Of a stretch of 64,000 nucleotides of DNA, positions 27,180 to 35,829 are shown in pieces (the stretch's first letter is position 1; each line of letters starts with the position of its first letter). The stretch comes from an uncultured Collinsella sp. (GTDB taxonomy: Bacteria; Actinomycetota; Coriobacteriia; Coriobacteriales; Coriobacteriaceae). The translations under genes were made by a program, and so were the position numbers. Under the pieces are notes generated by a model. That model was given only the letters and a program-made list of their open reading frames with translations. It did not search any database and was not told the DNA's origin. The stretch covers positions 57,439-121,438 of the forward strand of contig UQKW01000005.1 in the NCBI GenBank assembly GCA_900541885.1. Reading direction: 5' to 3'.

Positions 27180-27407
27180 GTTCGCACGATATTGCTCTGG
27201 ACCGACTGTGTTTCCGCAGCTTGCTCGCCCACAGGGGGCCGGGCGCGGGCTGTGATATTTATCGCGAGTTCCGCACGAGCCGAAGAGCACTTAATGTGCT
27301 CTTCGTGCGAGCAGGACTGTAGAGCAGGAAATCTCGCAGGCCGCGCCCGGCCCCCTGTGGGCGAGCAAGCGGACGACAAACACATCTGTCCAACAATTCG
27401 TGCGAAA
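27180..27407. repeat. Nested palindromic element of about 228 bp
   Basis: Three nested inverted repeats share one centre. The outermost TTCGCACGA (27181) pairs with TCGTGCGAA (27398-27406). The 30-bp perfect arms are at 27219-27248 and 27341-27370 and include GCTCGCCCACAGGGGGCC. A central 10-bp hairpin lies at 27281-27305. No convincing coding frame or ribosome-binding site lies inside. Its size and structure suggest a miniature mobile element (MITE-like), which is inference. Confidence 0.75.
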
Positions 27408-27508
27408 CATAATGAAAAACCGTTTGATGTGAGTTAATATAAACAACGTCGTGAATCTGACTCCTGCCGCATGCACGACAGGGGTTAAACACAAAAAAGG
27501 AGTCAATT

Positions 27509-27772
27509 ATGGTTTCTGAGAAGGCTACTCTCGTCAATCCGCAGGGTCTTCACATGCGTCCGGCCGGCCTCTTCGCCTCCACCATGGGCAAGTACGCCTG
27601 CGACGTGACGGTCGTCACCCCCGAGAAGGAGGTCAACGGCAAGTCCCCGATGGCCCTCATGGCTGCTGGTATCCCTTGCGGTACCGAGGTCGAGGTCAAG
27701 TGCGACGGCGCTGACGAGGCCGAGGCTCTGGCTGCTGCCATTGAGCTCATCAAGAGCGGTCTTGGCGAGTAG
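27509..27772 (+). CDS. ptsH: Phosphocarrier protein HPr
   Basis: An 87-residue HPr, which passes phosphate from EI to EIIA domains. The active His15 lies in GLHMRPAG. Ser46 (GKSPMALMAAG) occupies the HPr-kinase regulatory site of Gram-positives, though the following residues differ from the usual KSIMGVM. AAAAAAGGAG precedes the ATG. It is separated from ptsI by a hairpin that may attenuate read-through. Confidence 0.95.
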   Translation: MVSEKATLVNPQGLHMRPAGLFASTMGKYACDVTVVTPEKEVNGKSPMALMAAGIPCGTEVEVKCDGADEAEALAAAIELIKSGLGE

Positions 27773-27815
27773 AACTCAAACGGGTCGCATGTTGAACAAT
27801 TAAGTTCATACTTAG

Positions 27816-27854
27816 GGGCGCAGTGACCTGTTCAAGGTAGCTGCGCTCTTTTGT
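27816..27854 (+). terminator. Hairpin between ptsH and ptsI (partial terminator or attenuator)
   Basis: GGCGCAG-TGACCT can pair with AGGTA-GCTGCGC across a short loop and is followed by TCTTTTG. An imperfect stem and short T-tract suggest partial termination, giving more HPr than EI message. Confidence 0.5.
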
Positions 27855-27904
27855 CATGGATATGGCAAAACGCTTTATCACATGACACGGAGAGAGGAAT
27901 GGGA

Positions 27905-29608
27905 ATGTATCAGGGAGTCAACGCATCCGAGGGCATCGGTATCGGCACCGTCATGGTCGCCGTCGATCCCGACTTGACGTTTGAACCGCACGCGGTTGCT
28001 GATTCGGCCGCAGAGAAGGAGCGTTATCAGACGGCTCTTTCGGTCTTCTGCGAGAAGACCCAGGCTCAGGCCGACCACATGAAGGAGACGGTGGGCGAGG
28101 CCGAGGCCGAGATCATGAGCGGACACATCGTCCTGGCTCAGGACCCGGGCATGACTGATGCCATCAACGCCGCCATTGACGGCGGCACCTGCGCCGAGCA
28201 GGCGCTCATGGACACCTCGACCATGTTTGAGAACATGTTCCTGTCCATGGACGACGAGATGTTCCGTCTGCGCGCGGCCGACATCGCCGACATCCGCACC
28301 GGTATTCTGGCCGAGCTGCTGGGCAAGGAGGTCGTCGACCTCTCCGTCCTGCCCGAGAACACCGTCGTTGTCGTGCACGACCTTACGCCGTCCATGACCG
28401 CCACGATCGATAAGGCCCACGTTGCCGGCATTGTCACCGAGACCGGTGGCCGCACTTCGCACTCCGCGATCATCGCGCGCGCCCTCGAGATTCCGGCCGT
28501 CCTTTCGGTCTCTAACAGCTGCACCGCGCTTCGCAACGGCATGACCGTTGTCGTCGACGGTGGCAAGGGTGTCGTCGAGGCCGATCCCGACGAGGAGACG
28601 CTTGCCGCCTACACCGCCAAGGCCGAGGCTTTCGCTGCCGAGAAGGCGGCTCTCGAGGCCTTCCGCGGCAAGCCTTCTGTGACTGCCGACGGCATCAAGA
28701 AGATCATTGCCTGCAATATCGGTAACCCTGATGACGTGCCCAACGCGCTCGATCACGATGCCGAGGCTATCGGTCTGTTCCGCTCCGAGTTCCTGTTCAT
28801 GGACTCTGCTGAGCTTCCTTCCGAGGAGGAGCAGTTCAACGCCTACCGCAAGGTCGCCAGCGCGCTCAAGGGCGCTCCCGTCATCATCCGCACGCTCGAT
28901 GTGGGTGGCGACAAGGAGATCCCGTACCTGCACATGGTCAAGGAAGACAACCCCTTCATGGGCTTCCGCGCCGTGCGTTACTGCCTGGCCAATCCCGACC
29001 AGTACAAGGTCCAGCTCCGCGCTCTGCTGCGCGCCAGCGCCTTTGGTGACGTCAAGATCATGATCCCGCTCGTCACCTGCGTCGAGGAGGTCGTGGCCGT
29101 CAAGGAGCTCGTCGAGCAGTGCAAGGCCGAGCTGACCGAAGAGGGTCGCAAGTTCAATGAGAACATCGAGGTCGGCATCATGGTCGAGACGCCTGCCGCT
29201 TCGCTGCTCGCTGACCGCCTGGCCGAGGTCGCCGACTTCTTCTCCATCGGCACCAACGACCTGATCGGCTACACCATGTGCGCCGACCGTGGCAACGACA
29301 CCATCTCCAACCTGTACCAGGTGTACTATCCCGCCGTGCTCCGCTCGCTCAAGAACATCATCGAGAGCGGCGTGAAGGCCGGCATCATGGTCGGTATGTG
29401 CGGCGAGGCCGCTGCCGATCCGCTGCTTGAGCCGCTGCTGATCAGCTGGGGCCTGGAGGAGTTCTCGATGAGCGCTCCGTCGATCCTGCGCGCCCGCAAG
29501 ACCATCAGCCAGTGGACCAAGGCCGAGTGCGACGAGCTCGCCGAGAAGGCACTCGCCTGCAACACCGCCGCCGAGGTCAAGGCGCTGCTCGAGTCCGCAG
29601 CTCGCTAA
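27905..29608 (+). CDS. ptsI: PTS enzyme I
   Basis: A 567-residue phosphoenolpyruvate-protein phosphotransferase. The phospho-His lies at residue 186 in GGRTSHSAIIARAL. The PEP-binding TIM barrel shows FRSEFLFMD, IIRTLDVGGDKE, MGFRAVRYCL and the FFSIGTNDLIGY block, and the Cys-containing GMCGEAA follows. Start choice: GAGAGG at 27892-27897 is well spaced for ATG 27905 but too close to ATG 27899, so 27905 is preferred. The minus-strand 594-codon open frame across this gene is a codon-bias shadow. Confidence 0.94.
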   Translation: MYQGVNASEGIGIGTVMVAVDPDLTFEPHAVADSAAEKERYQTALSVFCEKTQAQADHMKETVGEAEAEIMSGHIVLAQDPGMTDAINAAIDGGTCAEQALMDTSTMFENMFLSMDDEMFRLRAADIADIRTGILAELLGKEVVDLSVLPENTVVVVHDLTPSMTATIDKAHVAGIVTETGGRTSHSAIIARALEIPAVLSVSNSCTALRNGMTVVVDGGKGVVEADPDEETLAAYTAKAEAFAAEKAALEAFRGKPSVTADGIKKIIACNIGNPDDVPNALDHDAEAIGLFRSEFLFMDSAELPSEEEQFNAYRKVASALKGAPVIIRTLDVGGDKEIPYLHMVKEDNPFMGFRAVRYCLANPDQYKVQLRALLRASAFGDVKIMIPLVTCVEEVVAVKELVEQCKAELTEEGRKFNENIEVGIMVETPAASLLADRLAEVADFFSIGTNDLIGYTMCADRGNDTISNLYQVYYPAVLRSLKNIIESGVKAGIMVGMCGEAAADPLLEPLLISWGLEEFSMSAPSILRARKTISQWTKAECDELAEKALACNTAAEVKALLESAAR

Positions 29609-29682
29609 TTTGGTATCAGAGGTAACCGCGTGGTTGGAATGGGCCGGCCACGCGGCCCTCACATATACAGGGGGTACTGTAA

Positions 29683-30615
29683 ATGTTCTACACGCTAACC
29701 GCTAACCCGGCTGTCGACATGACGGTTTCGAGCTCTCCGCTCGAGCCCGACGAGAACGTCCGCACCGGCTCGGCCAGCTACACGGCAAACGGTAAGGGCC
29801 TCGACGTGTCCTTCGCCTTTAAGAAGATGGGCGTCGACACCGTCGCACTCGGCTTCTTCGCCGGCTTCACGGGCAAGTTCATCGTCGAGGAGGTCATGAA
29901 CCTGGGTTGCCTGTGCCGCCCGGTCTGGACCGACGGCATCACGCGTATCAACACCTACGTCAACGATGGCCAGCACGAGTACGGCATCCTTAACCCCGGC
30001 GCACCGATTACGCCGGAGCACCAGAAGGAGCTCTACAACATCCTGGACACCGCGGGCGATCTTGAGTGCCTGATTGTCTCCGGTTCTGTGCCTCCCAAAG
30101 CTACGCCCGACTTCCTGGCTCAGGTCATGGAGCATGCTCAGGCCCGTGGCGCCGACGTCGTCCTGGACCTGTCCTCCGACAAGCTCAAGGAGCTCGCTCA
30201 CAAGAAGCCGCTGCTCATCAAGCCGAACCATCACGAGATGAAGGCCATCTTCGGCGTGCCGGTCGACACCGACGACGAGGTCCGCGTTGCCATGAAGCTC
30301 GCCCACGACGCCGGCGTCCAGAACGTGCTGCTCACCCGTGGTAGCCGCGGCGACGCTTACTTCTCCAATGGCGAGGACATCTGGTACGCCAAGCGTGAGT
30401 TCAACATCAAGTTGGTCTCTTCCGTCTGCGCCGGCGACTGCACCCTCGCTGCATTCCTGCACAAGTGGTACAGGAATCGCGACAACGTCGAGGAGGCCAT
30501 GAAGCTCGCTATGGCCACCGGTGCTAACGTTGCCGAGTCCGTGGGCATTGGCGACTTCGGTCACGTTGACGAGTACAGCAAGCGCGTTGCTGTCCGTAAG
30601 CTCGATCGTCAGTAA
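29683..30615 (+). CDS. 1-phosphofructokinase-like PfkB kinase, copy 1
   Basis: A 310-residue ribokinase/PfkB-family sugar-phosphate kinase of the FruK/LacC type. It starts FYTLTANPAVD, the typical opening of 1-phosphofructokinases and tagatose-6-phosphate kinases. NGKGLDVS is the substrate-binding loop and the C-terminal anion-hole/catalytic motif is CAGDCTLAAF, keeping the catalytic Asp but with Cys where Ser/Thr is usual. It follows ptsI and is followed by a paralogue of equal length. Phosphorylation of fructose 1-phosphate is the natural reading next to a fructose-type PTS. Tagatose 6-phosphate is an alternative. Confidence 0.83.
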   Translation: MFYTLTANPAVDMTVSSSPLEPDENVRTGSASYTANGKGLDVSFAFKKMGVDTVALGFFAGFTGKFIVEEVMNLGCLCRPVWTDGITRINTYVNDGQHEYGILNPGAPITPEHQKELYNILDTAGDLECLIVSGSVPPKATPDFLAQVMEHAQARGADVVLDLSSDKLKELAHKKPLLIKPNHHEMKAIFGVPVDTDDEVRVAMKLAHDAGVQNVLLTRGSRGDAYFSNGEDIWYAKREFNIKLVSSVCAGDCTLAAFLHKWYRNRDNVEEAMKLAMATGANVAESVGIGDFGHVDEYSKRVAVRKLDRQ

Positions 30616-30643
30616 TCGAAACGCGACATATTCGTGCGCATGC

Positions 30644-30675
30644 GGCGCCCCGGTTTCGGCTGGGGCGCCTTTTTT
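30644..30675 (+). terminator. Intrinsic terminator between the two kinase genes
   Basis: GGCGCCCC (30644-30651) pairs with 30662-30669, followed by six T. It separates the two paralogues transcriptionally. Confidence 0.92.
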
Positions 30676-30804
30676 GTTCCGTCATTGGAGAGAGATGTTC
30701 TGCCGTACTTCATCGCTTCCACACCGTTCACCGAGTTGTCCTAGCCTTTTACCGATGGGTGGAATATACTTTCAACAATACGTTACTTCGTGAAAGGAAC
30801 ATTC

Positions 30805-31737
30805 ATGATTTACACGCTCACTGCAAATCCCGCCATTGACTACAACATCTCCTGCGACGGCCTTGCTGCCAACACCGTCACGCGTACCCGTAACGCCGTC
30901 TACACGCCCAACGGCAAGGGTCTCAACGTCTCGTTCACCCTCGATCACTACGGTGTCGACACCACGATCCTGGGCTTTTTCGCCGGCTTCTCGGGCGAGT
31001 TTATCGTTAAGGGCGCCGAGGCCCTGGGCGTGCCCGTCAAGCCCGTTTGGACCGACGGCATCACGCGCGTCAATGTGTTCCTCAATGCCGGACCCGACAC
31101 CGAGTACAACATGGTCAACGCCGGTGCCGCCATCAACGAGGCCAACGAGCAGGAGATGTTTGAGCTCATCGATTCGCTTGATGACATGACCTGCCTGGTC
31201 ATCAGCGGCTCGCTGCCTCCCAACACTTCCGAGGGCTTCTTGGCCGAGGTCCTGCGCCGCGTCAAGGCCAAGGGGGCCGAGTTCGTCCTCGATATCTCGA
31301 GCCATCAGCTGGCAGACCTCATTGCCATGGAGCCGCTGCTGATTAAGCCCAACGACGACGAGCTGCTCGATATCTTTGGCATTAAGGTGAGCGGTGGCGA
31401 CGACGAGTCCGTCAAGGGCGCGATGGCCGAGCTGCACGCCAAGGGCGCCAAGAACGTGCTGCTGACCCTCGGTGGCGCCGGTGCGTACTTCTCCAACGGC
31501 GAGCATATCTGGTTTGCCAACCGCACCTTCGACGTCAAGCTGCTGTCGACCGTCTGCGCCGGCGATTCCTCGCTGGCCGCCTTCCTGTCCGTGTGGCACG
31601 ACGCCCCCGAGCGAGTCGAGGATGCCTTGCGTCTTTCGATGGCCACCGGCGCCAACGTGGTCGAGTGCCCCGGTCTGGGCGATTTTGCCAAGGTGGACGA
31701 ATATAAGAAGCACATCGAGGTTCGCCAGGTCTGCTAA
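30805..31737 (+). CDS. 1-phosphofructokinase-like PfkB kinase, copy 2
   Basis: A 310-residue paralogue of the preceding gene, with IYTLTANPAID at the start, NGKGLNVS in the substrate loop, ISGSLPPN, and the canonical CAGDSSLAAF catalytic motif. ATG at 30805 has GAAAGGAA upstream. The pair arose by duplication but has diverged along its whole length. Separate terminators suggest separate control, and one copy may act on a different sugar phosphate. Substrates cannot be assigned from the sequence. Confidence 0.83.
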   Translation: MIYTLTANPAIDYNISCDGLAANTVTRTRNAVYTPNGKGLNVSFTLDHYGVDTTILGFFAGFSGEFIVKGAEALGVPVKPVWTDGITRVNVFLNAGPDTEYNMVNAGAAINEANEQEMFELIDSLDDMTCLVISGSLPPNTSEGFLAEVLRRVKAKGAEFVLDISSHQLADLIAMEPLLIKPNDDELLDIFGIKVSGGDDESVKGAMAELHAKGAKNVLLTLGGAGAYFSNGEHIWFANRTFDVKLLSTVCAGDSSLAAFLSVWHDAPERVEDALRLSMATGANVVECPGLGDFAKVDEYKKHIEVRQVC

Positions 31738-31760
31738 CCGCATCGAAAAATCGTTGCCGA

Positions 31761-31796
31761 ACACCCGCTTTGGATCTCCGAGGCGGGTGTTTTTTG
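31761..31796 (+). terminator. Intrinsic terminator after the second kinase gene
   Basis: ACACCCGC pairs with GCGGGTGT (ending 31790), followed by TTTTTTGC. Confidence 0.92.
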
Positions 31797-31932
31797 CTCG
31801 CTGAACGTATGTGGCGTCTGCTGTCTCGTTTTATCTAATCGACGACGCGATTGCGTGTGCGCGCTTTCTCGTTTCTTGTTAGACTTCTTGAGAACCATCG
31901 ATTAACGCTCACAAGTGCAGGAGGCCATAGGC

Positions 31933-33327
31933 ATGTGCAATGTTTCGCTCAACGGTACTCAACCGTCCGATGCGTCCCTGCGCGTCCTGCGCGCGCTTGA
32001 AGCGGCTGGTCTTGAGGCTTGGTACGTGGGCGGTTGGGTGCGCGACGCCCTTATGGGGTACCCCAGCCACGATGTTGATATGTGCTGTAGCGGCCTGTGG
32101 CAGGAGTCCAAGGTGGCGCTCGAGGCCGCTGGTATCGCGGTCGTGGAGTCGGGCATTAAATTTGGCGGAATCACGGCTATTTCCGATGGCGAGCGTATTG
32201 AGGTCACAACGTACCGTTTGGATGGCTTTTACACCGACGGGCGCCATCCTCAGAGTGTCGAGCGTGCCGCCTCGCTCGAGGATGATCTGGCGCGCCGCGA
32301 CTTTACCGTCAACGCTATGGCATGGCATCCCGAGCGCGGGCTTGTCGACCGCTACGACGGCCAGGGTGACTTGGAGCGCAAGCTGATTCGCGCTGTCGGC
32401 GATCCCAAGCGTCGCTTTAACGAGGACGCCCTGCGCATGTTGCGTGCGGTGCGCTTTGCCTGCCGCCTGGACTTTATGATTGAGCCCGAGACTAAGCGCG
32501 CGCTTGCCGAGTGCGCGCCGCTGCTCGACGCCGTGGCGCGCGAGCGTGTGGGTATTGAGCTTGAGGGCATTCTTTCGACCGGTCATGGGGGAGACGCGAT
32601 GCTGCGCTACCCCGAGCTCATCTGTGCCGCCGTGCCCGAGTTGGCAGCGGGTCGCGGGTTTGATCAGCGCAGTGTCTATCATGCGTTTAACGTCTACGAG
32701 CATATCGCCCGTGTGCTGACGGTGGCGGGGGAGCTCGCGCTGTGTGACGGCGTCGCGCCCTCGTCGAGACTTATGTGGGCTGCGTTTTTGCACGATGTGT
32801 CCAAACCCGAGTGTTTCACGGTCGATCACGCCGGCAGCGGACACTTCTACGGTCATCCCGAGCTCGGCGCCAAGAAAGCGCGCGTCATTATGGATCGCCT
32901 GGCTCTCTCGCACGACCTGGTGCGCGACGTGTGCCTGCTTATCAAATATCACGACAAGCCGCTGCGCCCAGAGCGCTCCTGCCTGCTCAATATGATGCGC
33001 GCGCTTTCGGGCGAGGGCGTCGACACGGCCCGCCTGATTGACGAGCTCATGGACCTCAAGCGTGCCGACACACTTGGCAAGGCCCCGTCGTGCTTCTATT
33101 ACGTCGAGACGATTGAGGAGATGCGCGCGCTGGCGCACGAGCTGCTGAAGGCGGGGGAGCCCTATACGCTCAGGATGCTTGCCATCAACGGCGGCGACCT
33201 GATCCGTGCCGGAGTCAAGCCCGGGCCGGAACTGGGTCAGCTTCTCAACTCCGCCCTCGACGCCGTGATCGAAGACAACATTCCCAACGAACGCGAAGCT
33301 CTTTTGCTCCATCTCAACTTGAATTAG
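31933..33327 (+). CDS. cca: CCA tRNA nucleotidyltransferase
   Basis: A 464-residue class II nucleotidyltransferase that adds or repairs the CCA end of tRNAs. The head domain shows YVGGWVRDALMGYPSHDVDM (nucleotidyltransferase motif with the DxD metal pair), RRDFTVNAMAWHP and the neck motif EDALRMLRAVRFA. An HD-type domain follows (FLHDVSKPECF, then HPELGAKKARVIM and IKYHDKPL), as in many actinobacterial and firmicute enzymes. AGGAGG at 31919-31924 sets the start at ATG 31933 rather than GTG 31915. A tRNA gene that already encodes CCA lies just downstream, so repair may be its main role for that tRNA. Confidence 0.92.
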   Translation: MCNVSLNGTQPSDASLRVLRALEAAGLEAWYVGGWVRDALMGYPSHDVDMCCSGLWQESKVALEAAGIAVVESGIKFGGITAISDGERIEVTTYRLDGFYTDGRHPQSVERAASLEDDLARRDFTVNAMAWHPERGLVDRYDGQGDLERKLIRAVGDPKRRFNEDALRMLRAVRFACRLDFMIEPETKRALAECAPLLDAVARERVGIELEGILSTGHGGDAMLRYPELICAAVPELAAGRGFDQRSVYHAFNVYEHIARVLTVAGELALCDGVAPSSRLMWAAFLHDVSKPECFTVDHAGSGHFYGHPELGAKKARVIMDRLALSHDLVRDVCLLIKYHDKPLRPERSCLLNMMRALSGEGVDTARLIDELMDLKRADTLGKAPSCFYYVETIEEMRALAHELLKAGEPYTLRMLAINGGDLIRAGVKPGPELGQLLNSALDAVIEDNIPNEREALLLHLNLN

Positions 33328-33454
33328 CTACCAAGTTTACCTGCGTGTTCCATAACCTGCCGACAATTTTTCGGCAATTTGGAATTTCTTGTTGCGCTGA
33401 CGTTTTTTGTCCCGTAATATATATCTTCGCAGCACGGCAGTGCAGATGTCATGT

Positions 33455-33531
33455 GGCCCGTTCGTCTAGCGGTTTAGGACGCCGCCCTCTCAAGGCGGAG
33501 ATCACCAGTTCGAATCTGGTACGGGCTACCA
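33455..33531 (+). tRNA. tRNA-Glu (anticodon CTC), CCA encoded
   Basis: A full cloverleaf can be folded. The acceptor stem GGCCCGT (33455-33461) pairs with ACGGGCT (33521-33527, G1-U72 wobble). The D-arm begins TCTAGCGGTTTAGGAC, the anticodon stem is CCGCC/GGCGG with loop CTCTCAA (33487-33493) giving anticodon CTC (reads GAG), and the T-arm is ACCAG-TTCGAAT-CTGGT. Discriminator A and CCA follow. A terminator begins about 12 bases later. Confidence 0.95.
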
Positions 33532-33542
33532 CGCATCTGATA

Positions 33543-33580
33543 CCCGGTCTTCTCGTGGAAGATCGGGTTTTTTATTTTCA
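33543..33580 (+). terminator. Intrinsic terminator after tRNA-Glu
   Basis: CCCGGTCTTC pairs with GAAGATCGGG, closing a 5-nt loop, followed by TTTTTTATTTT. Confidence 0.9.
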
Positions 33581-33681
33581 AACAACCGTCTGCAATTCCC
33601 GTTTGAACCAGAGCTTTGCGTTCTGCCTATGGCCCTTACGGGTACAATATCCAAGATATTTTGACTGTTAGAAGGAGTCTC

Positions 33682-34989
33682 ATGACGGAGTCCTCTCAGC
33701 ATACGTCTAAGCCCCAGGTCGAGGTTGAGGCCTCGGGCGGAGATGACAATAAGAGCGCACGCCGCGGCGCCATCTTTATCGGCGTCGTGCTGGTAGGTTA
33801 TATCGTCTGTCTGGTGGTAACCGGGCAGATGGGGCAGTTCTGGGCCGCTATGTCGAGCGTCCAGGCGTCATGGCTCGTTGTCGCGTGTCTTTGCATGTTC
33901 ATGTACCTGTTCTTTGGCATTGTGGCCTATGCGATCGCCGTCTGGCTCGATCCCAATTCGCCCGTCGGCATCCGCGACCTGATCTCGGTCGAGGCGAGTG
34001 GCATCTTCTTTGGTAACCTGACGCCCATGATGATGGGCTCCACCCCGGCTCAAATCTATCGCCTGACCAAGGCCGGCCAAAACGTGGGCGAGGCCGGCGC
34101 CACGCAATTCACGCGTTTTATCGTGTACCAGTTTGGCCTCGTTGCCTGGGGCGCTATCCTACTGCTTGCTCGCATGCCGTTTTTTGCCGAGCGCTACGGC
34201 GACATGACGTTGCTGTGCGTCTTTAGCTTTGGTGGGCACTGCTGCATCTTGCTGGGCATCTTCGCCGTCGCGCTCATGCCTAAGACCGTCACGCGCGTCG
34301 CCCATTGCATCATCAATTGGCTTGAGCGCATTGGTGTCTCGGCCACTAAGATCGAGGGATGGCGCACGTTTGTCGATGGCGAGATCTACTCCTTCTCCGA
34401 GAAGTTCAAGCTTTCAGCCGGACATTTTTCTTCCATGCTGCTCACGGTGGTCATCACCATGCTGCAACTCGCGTTTTTCTATCTGGTGCCGTATTTCCTG
34501 ATGCTTGCCTTTGGCCGCCACGAGGTCGACTTTTTCTCGGTCATGGCCGCGAGCGCCTTTGTCCAGCTGCTGAGCTCTGCGGTCCCCCTGCCCGGTGGAA
34601 CTGGTGGCGCTGAGGGCGGCTTTGCATTGTTCTTGGGTCATTTCTTTGGGTCGGCTTCGACCGCCGGCTATCTGCTGTGGCGCCTCATTACGTTTATTGC
34701 GCCGACCATTTTGGCTGCGCCCCTGCTGGGACTTAAGAGCGCCCACAACGAGAGCATCCATGCGCGCTGGGATCGTGTGATGCGCAAGCTCGGCCGCACG
34801 CCTCAGACGCCCTCTGCGCCCACTATGCCGCACCCCACGAATGCTGTTACCGTTGATCCCAAGAAGCGCGCTCAGAAGGCTTCTGGGACCGCTAAGCCGG
34901 CTCATAAAGCCTATGTGCGTCAGACAGGCGATGGTATTCGCGTATCTCCGTCGGCACTCAATAAGAAGAAGCATCCCAAGTCGCAGTAG
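33682..34989 (+). CDS. YbhN/UPF0104-family membrane protein (LPG synthase TM-domain type)
   Basis: A 435-residue polytopic protein with about eight membrane helices, the build of the lysylphosphatidylglycerol synthase transmembrane (flippase-like) family. Conserved family features are the GNLTPMMMGSTPAQIYRLTK segment near the middle and PLPGGTGGAEGGFALFLGHF near the C-terminal membrane part. The cytosolic aminoacyl-transferase half of MprF is absent, so a lipid flippase or unknown lipid-related role is likelier than lysyl transfer. The last ~80 residues are a basic, disordered tail. ATG at 33682 follows AGAAGGAG. Confidence 0.82.
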   Translation: MTESSQHTSKPQVEVEASGGDDNKSARRGAIFIGVVLVGYIVCLVVTGQMGQFWAAMSSVQASWLVVACLCMFMYLFFGIVAYAIAVWLDPNSPVGIRDLISVEASGIFFGNLTPMMMGSTPAQIYRLTKAGQNVGEAGATQFTRFIVYQFGLVAWGAILLLARMPFFAERYGDMTLLCVFSFGGHCCILLGIFAVALMPKTVTRVAHCIINWLERIGVSATKIEGWRTFVDGEIYSFSEKFKLSAGHFSSMLLTVVITMLQLAFFYLVPYFLMLAFGRHEVDFFSVMAASAFVQLLSSAVPLPGGTGGAEGGFALFLGHFFGSASTAGYLLWRLITFIAPTILAAPLLGLKSAHNESIHARWDRVMRKLGRTPQTPSAPTMPHPTNAVTVDPKKRAQKASGTAKPAHKAYVRQTGDGIRVSPSALNKKKHPKSQ

Positions 34990-35105
34990 GGCAGTCGTGC
35001 GTTCTTCATGATGCGGGGCATATTTGTGCTGTATGGGGGATAATCCTCTTACGTAGATTATCTCTCATCTGTTGATGAATGCTTGCATATCGAAGGGACA
35101 CGCCC

Positions 35106-35717
35106 ATGGCAACCAGCAAACCGCGTCTTGATCGTCGCATCATTCGCAGCCGTAATGCCATCCTTTCGGCTTTCGAGCGCCTGCTCATGGAAAAGCCGCT
35201 GGCAGACATTACGGTGAGTGCCATCGCGCGCGAGGCCAATGTCGACCGCAAGACCTTTTACGTTCACTTTGGTACGGTTGACGGCCTGCTCGATGCCATT
35301 GCCGTCGATGTGGTGGAGATGATTGTCGACTCGGTCGAGAAAACGCTTGCTTCTATGGACGGTGACACCAGCGAGCGCGCTCTTGGCGCGGCGGCGACCT
35401 TCTTTAAAACCGTTAATGAGGCACTGTGCAACAACTTAGTGCTCAATCGTCAGCTGATCGAGAATATTCCGCTCGATGATTTCATGGCTCGTCTTCGTGC
35501 GCCGCTCGAACATGAGATTGCCGAGCGCGATCTGCTGCCCCAAGGTCTCAAGGACGAGATGTTCGACTACTATCTGGCGTTTTTGCTGTCGGGTATTATC
35601 GGTATCTATCGCACGTGGGCACTGTCTGACGGCTCGGTTCCTATCGAGCGCGTCTCTGAGGTCGCCAACGATCTGACTCTCAATGGTCTGTCGAGTCTGG
35701 AATCTCGCTTGGATTAG
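35106..35717 (+). CDS. TetR-family transcriptional regulator
   Basis: A 203-residue regulator with an N-terminal TetR HTH (ADITVSAIAREANVDRKTFYVHF, about 35-57) and an all-helical C-terminal ligand domain. ATG at 35106 follows GAAGGGA. It lies alone before the cobalamin island, and an IS3-type transposase remnant begins two bases after its stop, so it marks the last host-like gene on the left. Its targets are unknown; the YbhN gene upstream is a candidate by proximity. Confidence 0.85.
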   Translation: MATSKPRLDRRIIRSRNAILSAFERLLMEKPLADITVSAIAREANVDRKTFYVHFGTVDGLLDAIAVDVVEMIVDSVEKTLASMDGDTSERALGAAATFFKTVNEALCNNLVLNRQLIENIPLDDFMARLRAPLEHEIAERDLLPQGLKDEMFDYYLAFLLSGIIGIYRTWALSDGSVPIERVSEVANDLTLNGLSSLESRLD

Positions 35718-35719
35718 GC

Positions 35720-35812
35720 CTAGTTGGGCTCGTCGGCGTGGAAATCCCTGTTCACGAGGTTCTCCGGCGCCTTGGAGACCTCGCCGGTGTAGGAGCTGTA
35801 GCCTGAGGGTCC
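35720..35812 (-). pseudogene. IS3-family transposase (integrase) fragment
   Basis: Read on the minus strand, about 28 codons give GYSSYTGEVSKAPENLV followed by NRDFHADEPN and a TAG stop. From memory this matches the linker just before the DDE core in IS3/IS150-type OrfB transposases, where PN is followed by a Trp and the first Asp strand. Here a stop follows PN, and an in-frame TAA lies just upstream. It is a scar, not a gene. It sits exactly at the left boundary of the cobalamin island. Confidence 0.6.
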
Positions 35813-35829
35813 TTAAAAGAAAGTCCAGT

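Noticed and set aside
27192..27437. Short open frames on both strands within the nested palindrome
   Set aside because: Frames on both strands arise from the palindrome; no ribosome-binding site and mirrored peptides.
27878..29662. A 594-codon minus-strand open frame across ptsI
   Set aside because: Shadow frame of a highly biased gene; the product has no recognisable domain.
33682..34989. Lysylphosphatidylglycerol synthase (MprF)
   Set aside because: Only the membrane half is present; no aminoacyl-transferase domain follows.
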